DNA from: Collybia mongolica
Lineage: Eukaryota; Basidiomycota; Agaricomycetes; Agaricales; Clitocybaceae
Assembly (NCBI GenBank): GCA_013420905.1
Contig: JAAXNY010000006.1
Coordinates: 3,844,001-3,908,000, forward strand
Direction of reading: 5' to 3'
DNA length: 64,000 nt
How positions within the stretch are numbered: the stretch's first letter is position 1; the number at the start of each line of letters is the position of its first letter. Made by a program: the position numbers and the translations under genes. Positions 47,687-59,700 of the stretch are shown one piece after another. The notes beneath the pieces are model-generated. The model worked only from the letters and a program-made list of their open reading frames with translations, searched no databases and was not told the DNA's origin.

Positions 47687-48753
47687 TGTAAGGGGTTAGA
47701 CTGTTATGATCTAATCAGCGAACGTTCGAGACGCCCCATGCGAAGAAACATGTAAACCAAGGGTAGACCTGAAAGTTTTTTTTTCCTTGTGTAGAGAGTT
47801 GTAAGCAAGACGTGGTGGTCTACTTTCGGCGCAAACTCGGTTTGAACGCTCTTGTGAATCAAGCTGTCTCGACAAAATAACTCGCCGGTTAATGATCAAT
47901 ATTGATCAATGTTGAACGTTGTCTGGAGCCATGTGCGACGCGTCTACCCAAGCAAGGCCAAACTTTCCTGTAATCCGGCCCGGTGACGGTGACGTCGCCA
48001 TTAATTAATCCAATGTTCACCATCATTGGGGTACCTTGTGCTTGCATTGAGAACAATAAAATGCACATGGAACCCTACCCATACCTCGTTCCTTAACCAA
48101 GTTCTTTCACCCTTGATCATGGTTATCGGGGTAATGGAGCCAGGAGTGAGGTATAGAAACATGGGAAGAGTAAATAATTGGGGTCCCCGAAAGAACTCTA
48201 GTGTAGGCTCCATCGTGGGTGATCTTAGCACGATGGCGCGCGCAGTAGTAATATCTTGATCGGATTCATACCGATTTGCGTTTGGAAGTGGAGAAAAATT
48301 ATATTGGGAAAAAACGAAAGACTGCTGCTGCTGCGTTGAACTCAGGGACCGACCGATGAAACGCGGCTGGTCCTCTTTTCGATGCATGGACACAGGAGCG
48401 ACGTCCTGGCACATGAGGGGAGTACGTGTTCAATGCAAAGCGATATTAACCCCCGTGAATTCAAAGGACTGTGGGGCTGGGCGTGCACCGAAGCGATATT
48501 TGTACCCTGAATGATGTATATATGTGGATCGTCAACTGCCAGGAACTGAGCTCGTAAAAACCTTTTGTTATAGATAAGATCATGCTTCCAGGAAGGGGGA
48601 ATTTAAAGTCCGACGTCACACGTGATATGTCGCCACCAGGATTCATGTAGGTCGGTTTAGCACTTGTCAGAATCATTTGGACCGCTCGAAGGTACTATGA
48701 GGGGCCATGCTGCGTAATTCAAGTAACGAAACGCGTCTATATTTTCATCCATT
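47687..48753. other. Divergent upstream region of CSN2 and FAB1
   Basis: About 1.07 kb between divergent starts. A 137-codon minus frame (48001-48414, MCQDVAPVSMHRKEDQPRFI) is open but has no recognised motif, and the plus strand is open over part of it. I do not call it a gene. Confidence 0.4.
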
Positions 48754-51700
48754 ATGACTACCATGGAATCCCCTCTCATTGTCTCTCCAATCCTTGGATC
48801 TTTCAGTGGACAGACCTCTAGGTCACGGAGCAGCACCAAGCTAACCGACGATGTAACGAGTCTGACGTCGTTTAATCCCTTCTCTGAGGAAGACGAGAAT
48901 GACCAGTCTTCCTATACACTAGTAACATCCATATTCTCCCGCATGAAAAACACCCTCTCCGCTCCTCTGTCCTCTGCTGTAGCCGCTGCATCCAACAACA
49001 ATCAACCCACCTCTCCAAATTTCAGCGGATCAACTGGCATTATGGAGCAACGGAGACCTTCATATACAACACAAACTCAGTCGTCCACCTTCTCGACTAA
49101 GACTGCAGGGACCGACCGCAGATTCTCTTTAGCTGCGGCCCCCGTGCAAGCAGCTCCACCGCTAGTTTCCTTGACACCAGCTCAATCAGAGCTACCTACC
49201 TACAGCATGGAATATGAGCGTTCGCCATCTCGCAGTGGCAATTACTATTCGCCCACATTGGAGCACAGCGATGCTGTACCGTTCGGCACATCTATCCCTG
49301 GGTTCCCCATCCAAGACGATGCTCGGAGTATCAAGACGGCGACCAGCCTTCATAGATCCGGTTCTGTGTCAAAAGTTATGCGGCGTATAAGGGGTGAAGG
49401 TGGGCAATACTAAAAACTTTCTGCCCCTTGTTAATCGTGTCTGCCAGGTTTATCTAGAGACTATTGGATGGATGACGAGAATTGTAAAGAGTGTTATGAC
49501 TGTAAGAGTATTTTCACAGCATGGCGTCGAAAGCACCACTGTCGTATATGTGGTGAGATGAAAACTTCTGACTCGTGATTCATCCTGATCATAAATAATA
49601 TCAGGACAAATATTCTGCGCTCGCTGTGCGTCAAATGTTATCAAAGGCTCTCGATTCGGGCATGATGGTATGGTTCGAGTGTGTAATCTTTGTTTGGAGA
49701 AACTTGCAAAAGTTGACGACGACGACGACGACGATCGGCGTTCGATCGTGTCCTCGGTTACCTCATTCCCTGCCCACCAGTTTGGTGTGGATTCATCGGT
49801 CATGAGTCACCCGCAATCACCGTTCGCCGCATCTCAGCTTTTTGGAAGGACGGACGAACCCTTCAATCTTTATTCAATTGCCGAAACCAAGCGACAGATA
49901 TCTGGGTCTGAAGGAAGTTGTGATTCCCGGCCGGTTACGCCTCATCTAAAAGAGCGTGAAGATGGACTTTGGGAGCCTATTCAGGATAACCCCGCGCCTT
50001 TTCGGAGAGCACTATCAGATGAAGAAAAGGACTCAGGAAGTTTATCGAATGCTTTTCATAGTGACGACTCCCCAACTGCCCCCGGGTACAAAACACCCAT
50101 AGATTTCCCGTTAACGACGCCAATCAACATAGATGGCTTAACGAGCTCCATCCAGTTTCCTGTCGGGTCGCCTGATCGTGGCCAGGACAGCCCCAGACCG
50201 AATAGCAGACTGAGGTCCCGGTTCAATTCCTATGGAGACTTCGAAGTGGCAACCCCATTCATACGTAGCAGAGTACAAAGTCGTCTTGATAACGTACCTA
50301 GCGGTGAGCCAGGGTGGCGAACCCGAAGAGAAAGCACTGCGTAAGTCAATTTCCAGCGCCCGCAACCGTAATCTGACCCTCATCTATACAGCTATGCTCA
50401 AGAACTCAATCTCACTTCTATGCTCCACCTCAAAATCATGCTGCGTCAGATGTTAACGATTGAGCAAATCCCGAACGTAAGAGAGTGGGAGGAAACCTTG
50501 CTCAAACTCGCTCTGAGGATCGCTCGGGATATGACATTTTCCGCACTGCCCCATCGGCAGGGAGAGGCGATGGACGTTCGACGTTACGTAAAAATTAAAA
50601 AGATACCGGGGGGGATGCCCCAGGACTCTGAATACGTTGACGGTGCGGTCATTACGAAGAACGTTGCTCATAAGCAAATGTCACGGTTGTTGCGCAACCC
50701 TCGCATCATGCTTGTAACCTTCCCATTGGAATTTCATCGAGTCGAGGGACAATATATGCATTTCGGTCAGATTGTGCGCCAGGAGAAGGAGTACCTTGGC
50801 AATTTGGCGAGTCGCATTGCAGCATTACGACCTCATGTTGTTCTGGTAGAACAATCTGTTTCCAGGCTAGCCTTGGATGCATTAGCCAAACACAATATTG
50901 CTGTGGCGAGGACGGTAAAACCCTCTGCCATCCAAACAATTGCTCGTATGACACAAGGAGACGTATTTTCATCTTTGGGTGGGTTGGCGCTGGAGCCTCG
51001 CCTCGGGCATTGTGCTCGATTCCGTATCCAAACATACGACCATCATTTGATCCTAGGTCGCCGGAAGACGTATATGCGCTTTGAAGGCTGCAACCGCGAC
51101 ATGGGTTGCACCATACTTCTTCGTGGTGCTGATATAGAGACCCTTAGGAGGATCAAGAAAGTCACTCGATTCCTAACTTTTATTGTCAGGAATTTGAAGC
51201 TTGAGACACATCTTTGGAAGGATTCAGTTATCACTTTACCTTCGTTCAACCCAGATGCCCTCCCTTCAACCATGAGTGGGCGCCAAAATACCACGTTTGC
51301 AGCGTCGTTCGTGCAAACTTCTCTGCTGTCAAATTTGGACCTTGCCACACCAACAAGTTCTGGGAAACTTGATTCCCGGACAATCGCCACAGAAGTGAGT
51401 TCAGATGGCGAGGATTTGGAGAATGAGGATGGTGAACAACTTCGACTATCACGACGTATTGACCAATCTCTGGATGCTTACGCAAAGACCTTCATATCCG
51501 TTTCGGCCACTTTACGGTTTCCACCCCCGTATCCAATACGAAGGATGAAGGAGCTGGATGATGAGCTATTTGCTGCAAAGCGTGCATGGGAAGACGAGGT
51601 CATTAGACGAGAGGAGCGAACGCTTTCTATGCACAAGCACGAAGCTACCATTACTAACGCAATGATGACCGGCCCTCCCCTTGTCGAGCCCCAAGATAAG

Positions 51701-54700
51701 GATGGCGCCAGTGATATAAGCGCTCAGATCGAAGCATTGCCTTCTGCAAATGTATTCGACACACCTCCACTCCCAGACAGTGATGTCTCTACTCTGAATA
51801 GAGAAGCTGAAGGATCCTCGTATTTCCTCCCTCAACCCAATTCGACTCTGTCTGTCACCTCTACGGGCCCGGAGGAACGTCTCGAACTACTGAAAAAGCC
51901 TTCCGACATAACTCTGGAGAGTAGTTTCAGTCTCGTAAGATGGAAACATGAGGAACAGCGACGAATATGGGAATGGTATCTTCGGAAGAACAAGGACGAT
52001 TTCGTTGTTGAAAAATATCAATGCATCACTCTATGGGAGTACACTATCCCAACCGCTGAATTTGGCCAGCATAGAGCCTGTTTCGCCCCCCAGTTGAATT
52101 ACATCGACTTCTACGGCGAGAACGATTGTACTCTTGGGCAGTACATCGAGCGATCTGTTAGCGATACGCTCGTGCAGTTCCTAGATCCTAAGGCAATATG
52201 CACCGGAAAGGGTTGTGACAAGCCGCTCGCACGTCACTGCAAAGTTTATGTCCATAATGAGACCCGCTTATTTGTTGCCGTTGAGCAATGGGACGGGCAG
52301 ATTATTGGTCGTATGAATTATCATCCAGCACCCGACTTGATTACGACATGGAGCGCCTGCCGTGTCTGTGGTTCGGCAACTCCATTCATACCCGTTTCAG
52401 AAGAGATGCAAAGGTACTCGTTCGCCAAATTCCTCGAGCTGCACTTTTACCCCGCAGATGTTAAGCTAGTCCAAGGTGCCGGTTGTCAGCACAACATCTA
52501 CCAGCACCATATCCGTTACTTTGCTTCAAAAGGAATGACAGTACGCTTCCAGACAGATCCTGTTGCAATGCACGAAATCGTATATCCTCCATTTCGAATA
52601 CGTGTGCGACCCGAGACGCAACTAGAACTAAAGAACGCTGATTTCGATCGTTTGCACAACCGCAACTTCATTTGGTATACGGGGTTGATCGATGACCTCA
52701 AATTGATCAGCATTGACGCTGCTACAGGTGACGAGGAGACAGACGCTCGACTCCTTGCGGATATCAACGCATTAATCACTCGGGCTGAGACGGAGAGGGA
52801 GGACATAAGCAGACTTATTAATCGAATTTATAAAGAGTCAGCTCCTACCGACACGCTCGCTCTCAACCAAGTCCATGCTTATCGACAAGACAAAATCGTC
52901 GCATGGCAGCAAGATTTCGACCGGCTACCTAAGCCACGCCCAATTCAAACGGTCGACAGGAATGGTAAAAGGGTCTCAACCTTTGGTTCTGTTCGCGCAA
53001 TGTGGCCTCGAAGATACGGCCTAGCAGGGGCGTTTGATCATCCTCATCTCCCATCTTCTAGTGTTTCCGAGGCAGAGGAGGGACCAATCAATCCAAGGAG
53101 GGTAACTTCGGATTTTGCTTCCTCGGCATCGGAGGCCTCCGAATCTGAAAGTAACACTAAAGTTATCGAAAAAGGCGCTGTTGCTTCTCTGTACGCCCTA
53201 TCCCCAGAGTCTAAAGAAGAGCGTCTCAGAGTCGATCTTGATCAGGTCGGCGAGCAACCCAAATCTGATCCAGAAAGTGACTCGACCATTGGAGCAGCAC
53301 GCGAAGAGAATGGTCCAACCTCCCCTGTTGCCATAGTCAGTAATCTTACCCTTTGATATACTTCTCTTTAACAACCTTTCATTTCTAGGAAGAACAAAAG
53401 CCCAATGAAGTAGAATTACCAGTTCAACGACTATCACGGCTACCTCGGCGTGCCGACGCGCACCATCACCTGAGTGTAGCAGATTTAGTGAAGAAGTATC
53501 AAGACTTCCTTCCGCCCCAAGGCGTTCAGGATCTTGCGAAAACAGCTTTCGCACCACGCCCTCCAGTCTCTGAAAGCGAACAAGAAGATGCGTCTCTCGC
53601 TCCACGCCGCCAACATGCGCGGAGTAAGAGCAGGCATCGCTTACCATCGAAGAAACCTTCAATTTCTGACTTTGAGCAGGGCTATGCTGCTAACATCGCG
53701 CCAAGGTACCTGACGCACTCTAGGAGAGTGCAAGCTGCACCGAGTGGAAGTCGTATACCAGGCCCTATGGGTTCTGCCTTTCCATCACAAGAGTCTTCTC
53801 GCCGACCCTCCCCAGAAAAACGCTCGTCTAGTGGACGGAGTAAGGAAGTCAGGTTCAGTCGTCCTTCATCCCCCTCCAATGCGAGAACCGCGCCGGGAAG
53901 CGGAAAAGCTAGTAAACAGAGAACTACGACTCGCTCAAAAGACAAAACACCTGTCAGACCTTCAAACCCCGGAGGTAAATCAACTTTCCGTAGACCCCCT
54001 GCAGGCCCTGGCAACAAAGTGACAAACATCGCGAAACACTTTGAACGTCTAGGTCGAGATGCAGAGCGCTCAAAGAGTCGATATTCAGTTATTCGTGGCA
54101 AGCGCGCTCGCCCTGTAGCATCTGCTCGGGCTAAAGTTGAAGTCCTGGATAGCGTCAAAGATGCTATTAGAGATGAATCAGAGAGCTCAGATTCGTCAAG
54201 CGAAGCGGATGATGAAGATGAAGGCGTTGAGGAGGAAAGAACAGTCCCCGAACTTGTCCAACAGTTGACACTTGAATTTGATCCAGCATCGCCGAAAGAA
54301 ATGAAGGCCGCACCGGCAACAACGCCCTTCTCAGATACCGTCAGCGACCCGGGTACACAAGAAAATGAAGCTCCTCCTCCTGGGCTAGTATCTCTTCCCC
54401 CATCGCCTTTCTTGTCATCGATCAAAAACCATGATGCTTCGTTGACGCCGCCCACTTCCGATATCGAACTCGGAGCAGGTGGTACGGAACGGAATTCTAT
54501 TCTCAAGGCATTGTCAGGATTCTGGCTTCAGCAGCCGTCATCTCGAAGTATAATCGAAGATGACCCCATGAGTGATCCAGAACACATCTTTCGAGATTCT
54601 TCTATGGTTGTTCGAACGGATGAGCCTACATCAATCATTGCACTTGCCTTGAAGTACGTCTCATGATAGATTACAGTTTATCTTCTTACATATTTCCTAA

Positions 54701-56256
54701 TAGTTCGCCTCAATATCGCGATATGCTTGCTAAGTCTCGTGCCGAGAAACGGACAGCTCGCGAGGCAAAGCTCAATGATAGCGGAGAAGCTTTCATGCCC
54801 GATGATCGCTCCGTTGCGGAGTCGAGCTCCACATGGGGCGTTGTCAACGTTGAGATAGCTGAGTCGGCAGATCCAACGGAAGATCTCAAGGTGCCTTCAT
54901 CCAAACTTCCTTGGGCTATTTGTGGGTTTCATATTGGTTTTCTAATTGATTCATACTGATTTAGGCTCTAAGCATTTGAGAGTGGCGGACTGACAATAAG
55001 TTGTACTGTTCTCTACCCCGAGCAGTTTGACGCTTTACGTCGTACTTACGATTGCGAAAAAAGCATGGTCGAGTCTCTATCAAGATGTGTGACCTGGAAT
55101 GCCAGTGGTGGGAAGTCAGGGTCAGCCTTTCTCAAGACTCGAGGTAATTTCATGATCACCTATTTTTTGTCTTCCTTTTGACTTGATATATTTCTGAAGA
55201 TGATCGCTTTATTGCCAAGGAACTTTCTAAGCCTGAACTCCAAACCATGGAAACTTTTGCCCCGGCCTATTTTGATTACATGTCTTCAGCAGTATCCGCT
55301 AATGTTCGTCCCGGTCTTATTACCGCTTTGATTTTTGGCTCTCTGAATCAGTAACATAGCGTCCGACTCTCCTGGCCAAGTATTTTGGGTGTTTTAAATT
55401 GACTTTTAGGAAGATCGAGAAAGATCGAGGGCCCGGACGCTCGAAGTCCACCCAAATGAACCTCCTTGTCATGGAAAATCTATTCTATGATCGACGTTTT
55501 ACCAAAGTAAGCCTTATTCGTCGATTATATCACATGACTGTCTTGAGAGTGATTCTCGTAGATCTATGACCTCAAAGGCTCTACACGAAACCGACATGTT
55601 CAGTCTACAGGCCGGGAAAACGAAGTCCTCCTGGATGAAAATCTCGTCGAGAGTGCGCTGCGCTAGTGGTTCGATTATGTTTACCACACTAATATTTAGT
55701 TTCACAGCCGCACACCTAAACCCCTTTTACCTCCGGGAACATTCAAAACGCATTCTGAGAGGTGCCCTATACAATGACAGCAAATTTTTGGCAGATATCA
55801 ATGTTATGGACTACTCTTTGGTTTGCGGAGTGCGTTGGATGAAAGCATGGTATTGGCTTTCCATATTAATAATTCCCCGTTCAGGTTGACAGTCAGAATA
55901 ATGAGCTTGTTGTTGGACTTGTCGGTGCGTAACATAATTTCAATGATTGCACAACCATCCGACGACCTATGTAGATTACATTCGTACTTACACCTGGGAT
56001 AAGAAGTTGGAAAGTTGGGTGAAAGAATCTGCATTTTTAGGGGGGAGGAGTGGAGAGCCCACAATTGTTACTCCAAAGCAATACCGTCAGAGGTTCATCA
56101 GTGCAATGGAGCGCTACTTCCCGCTTGTGAGTAGTTCGTACTTGGCTCGTGTTATTCGGCTTATCCATTTCGGAGATTCCGGATCGTTGGATGAAGACAA
56201 AGGACACACCTGAAGAGGAGCCCAAGAGCCTCGCAGAATTATGGCCAGACTGGTAG
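48754..56256 (+). CDS. FAB1: FAB1/PIKfyve phosphatidylinositol-3-phosphate 5-kinase
   Basis: Makes PI(3,5)P2 on endosome and vacuole membranes. From N to C: a Ser-rich start ([20 protein letters not shown]); a FYVE zinc finger with [29 protein letters not shown] and [12 protein letters not shown] (about 49,450-49,710), which binds PI3P; a long linker; a TCP-1/chaperonin-like domain with CCR region (about 50,800-52,600; [20 protein letters not shown]); another disordered stretch (53,400-54,650); and the C-terminal PIP-kinase domain (54,973-56,256). The kinase shows [65 protein letters not shown] and [18 protein letters not shown]. The product ends [20 protein letters not shown] with a TAG at 56254. 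The acceptor before the kinase exon has two AGs; only the second keeps the frame (see findings). Confidence 0.93.
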
Positions 56257-56725
56257 TTCACTCTCAACTCATTCCATATTTTTTTCTTCCTTTCCTTACA
56301 TCGTGCACCCTACATTGATCGATATTCACGTTGACTACCCACTCACATTTACATACCCCCAGCATCTTATTTAGTTTCCTCTCAAAAACCAAGTAATCTT
56401 CCTTTTATGATACATATAATTACTGTGGATGTTTTGTGCCACACCTCAACGATTACGGTCCCCAAGCGACTTGTCGGGCGATATGAATGTGCTGAGAAAG
56501 GCTTTGTCCCTGTAAACCGCTTTATTAGGCATGTCCAGCTGACTCTCGATGGTTCCAGCATAATGGCAAACCACGATGTCTGGACTCGCTTCAGTCATGG
56601 ATGGAAGCTACTTAGGAGTTATTGAGCCGACAAACTTCTCTAGGCACCCCAGCTGCACTCCTATGTCTCATTAAAAGAAGCTATTGTAAATATATCTGAC
56701 ATACATGGATGGCGTTCTCATCCGA
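56257..56725. other. Convergent 3' spacer FAB1/TAF2
   Basis: About 470 bp, pyrimidine-rich and AT-rich, between the convergent stops of FAB1 and TAF2. A 72-codon frame (56407-56625) has no recognised motif. No gene called. Confidence 0.5.
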
Positions 56726-59700
56726 TTATACAAGTTTTACCTTCTTGGCAGGCTGTGGCGTGCTCTTGTCCCCATCCTTTCTCTTCTTCGTCGGTCCCGA
56801 CCTCCATGTATCGAGAAGTTCGCGCGCCTTGTGCCGTACGGAAATTGCAATGTTTCCAACCTCTGACTCTAGCCCGTTGAATGTTAAGGCGTTGTCCAAC
56901 ATTAGCTCAATATCCGCTTCAAACGCCTCCGCAGTGTCGTACTTGTCAGCATCCAGCTTCTGTCTTATTGTCCTGAGATCGCGAGCGTTTTTACGAGGTA
57001 TGATGTCAAAATAGGTGGGAATGCCCAAAGTAACTGGGTCGACAGGTTCGTGAAAGACCCAAGAACTATGGAATTGCGTCAGTAGCAGAATGGTAGAATT
57101 GATGGTATTTCTTACATTGGTTCTTTGACAAGTGCCGTCATCACCCCTTGTAGACCACGCTTCTCCGTCCATGACAGTTTACGCTCCATTGCTTTCGGCC
57201 ATTCTTTCTTATATGCCTTTTCGACCACATCCGCGCACGTGACCGGGAACGTTGCTGGAGGGTTAAATTGCCTGCAATTGCTGAAGACAAGCTCGATATC
57301 TCTTGCAAATGCTTCCATTGTGGAATATTTCCCTTGTATGAGCTTGTTCGATATTGTGCCAAAATCCATGGGATGCGCGATTTCGTCCAAGTAGCTTAAG
57401 TAGTCGTCAGCGGATCGGATTCTACTAGAATGACAAAGTACCTACGTTGGGCAGCCATCCAGTATAGGGTCAACTGGACGCGCGAAAATACCAGCCTCTG
57501 GGAGTTTCTGTAAAGCTTTGAGGAGGTCCTTAGCTTTCTTCTCGTTGACTGGGGTAGCTAGGGATTTTTTAGACTTCGGTGCTGGAGGTGCTGGAGGTGC
57601 AGCAGCAGCCTCGACTTCCTTCTCCTTTCCTTTGATTGTGATGCGGGGAGCATCTTTGCTTGCCGCTCGTGAAATTCTCGGCTCGATCGATTTGTCCTTC
57701 TTGGACTTTAGAGAGACAGCGAGGGGCTTAACAGAGGGTGGCACGGCTTTGACTTTGGTAGGTGCGGAAGATGGGCCAGGTGGTGAAGGTCGTTCCTTCT
57801 TGGCAGGTGTGGCAAGGGACAGAATCTCATCCTCATCCATTGGGGAATCGACTTTCTTTCGTTTCGCAGTTCCGTTGACAACGACCGGCTTATCCTTTTC
57901 CTTCTCTGGCATTGAGCGGTGTCGCTTTTCGTCCTTTGCACGCTCAATTGCAAGAACTTCCTGGAGAATGTCATGAGAGCCATCATCAACATAAGGCGGG
58001 GGCGGAGCATCGACTGGGGGGATATTAGTGTTGGTAGAAGTCAGTTCTTCAGGTTTTGTTTTGCGAACTCGAGCCTTAGGTGTGGATTGAGGTACATCGG
58101 TGGCTTTGATTTGCGAGCCGACATTGAGTTTGATTGTCGGTCTGGAAGTAGATGCCGCTGCGGGGGGAGGTGGCGTGGGGAATGCTTTGGGTACTGGTGG
58201 CAGGACTCGGGATACCGGCTTCGTGTCCACTGGTGGGTGTGTTTTGTCCGCAGCTTCCAATGTTTTGTTAATGATAGTCCATTCTGCAGATCATTTAGGA
58301 GGGATGTGATATATGCTGAGATAACACCTTACGTTTTTCAAAAAAAAATTCGAGAGCGATTGCTTCATTATGTACGAAACTCCCAGGAGTATTGTATAGC
58401 TTCGCATTCGATGCCATGAGACGGAAATCAGATTGAAAGGCAAAGCGGTCTTTGTACATGCCCTCTTCTAATTTGGCACCCATGGTGCTAAGATCCATGG
58501 GGTCCTTGATGACATCGAAGTAACTTGGGAAATATGTCAGGCATTGAAATTGAATAAATATATTATAGATACATACTTCGGTGCATGATCTCTTATTGGG
58601 TCAACAGGTTGATTGAAAATAGCCGCATGTTTGTGTGATTTGAGTTTTTTCAAAGCATTCCGAGAAGCTCGCAAGTCGTTCAGACTCATACCACCTTGCT
58701 GGGCTTTAGGAATATGTGCAGATTTAGTACCACTAAGCGCCTTCGGTGGCAATGGTCGTGCTTTCAGTTTGCTCTTGTTAGCATGAGCTATCACTGGTGG
58801 AGCACGCGTTGAAGATTCAACTATTGGCGTCGTGGGAGCTCTGGGTATCACCTCAGGAGCTGAAGTGGCCGTCAACTTGAGCTTGGCTGGGACACTGAAA
58901 GGAACAAGCGGGCTCTTTGGTGTGGGACCGGTTGATTTCAGTGTTCTAGTCTTCACAGGCACTTTGACTGCAGGAAGCTGAGGAGCAGCCTCAGTAACTG
59001 GTGTGCTTGGAATGTGAATCTTGACAGTAGGGGGAGTCTCGTCGACGGGACGAATAAGGATATCGGCCAACTTGAGTATACACCATCGAACTTCGTGATC
59101 GACGTCAGGAGCCCTGAGTAAGATGTTAAATGTGATAAAAACATCGTCCGATCAAGGACATACAGTACAATGGGCATTAAGAACTCCCGGAGCACTTCGT
59201 TCTTTCCAACCTCGCGATCTTTCCGTAGGACTTTGATCATGGCTTCCATTTCGCTTTTCTTTGATTCCTTGGCCTTCTCCGGAGCTGTACCATCCTCTTC
59301 AATGAGCAATGACTCGGTTTCTTTCAAGCTGGATTTCATCTCCCCCATCTGAACCAAGAGAGCTAAACTGTGGCATGCGTTCCGTGCAACATGCCGTCGT
59401 ATTACTCGGGAAGGATCATTTGCCATTACGGCAAGAACATATCGCATGATTTGGGGAGTATACCATTTGGTTACGAAAAGTCCGTCGAAGGCCGCAATCC
59501 GCACTTGAGTGTAATTCCCCTCACTGAGACATGCATCAGCCGAAGTATCGTATAAAGGGTAACACATACCGTGTCAAAGGGAAGAATACTCTGGGGTGAC
59601 TTGGAATAAGGCTAGCGACGCTGAGAACCAAGTAGAACTGGGTAAATTCAGCTTAGTGGCAATCGGAAGCCCGGAGTAAACGGCCACAAACCTCCAACGC

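Noticed and set aside
48001..48414. 137-codon minus-strand ORF between CSN2 and FAB1
   Set aside because: No motif, no splice partners, and competing plus-strand frames. It is as likely chance as a gene.
54965..54993. Apparent frameshift that would make FAB1 a pseudogene
   Set aside because: The stop appears only if the first AG is used. The acceptor 8 nt downstream restores the frame, and the rest of the gene is intact.
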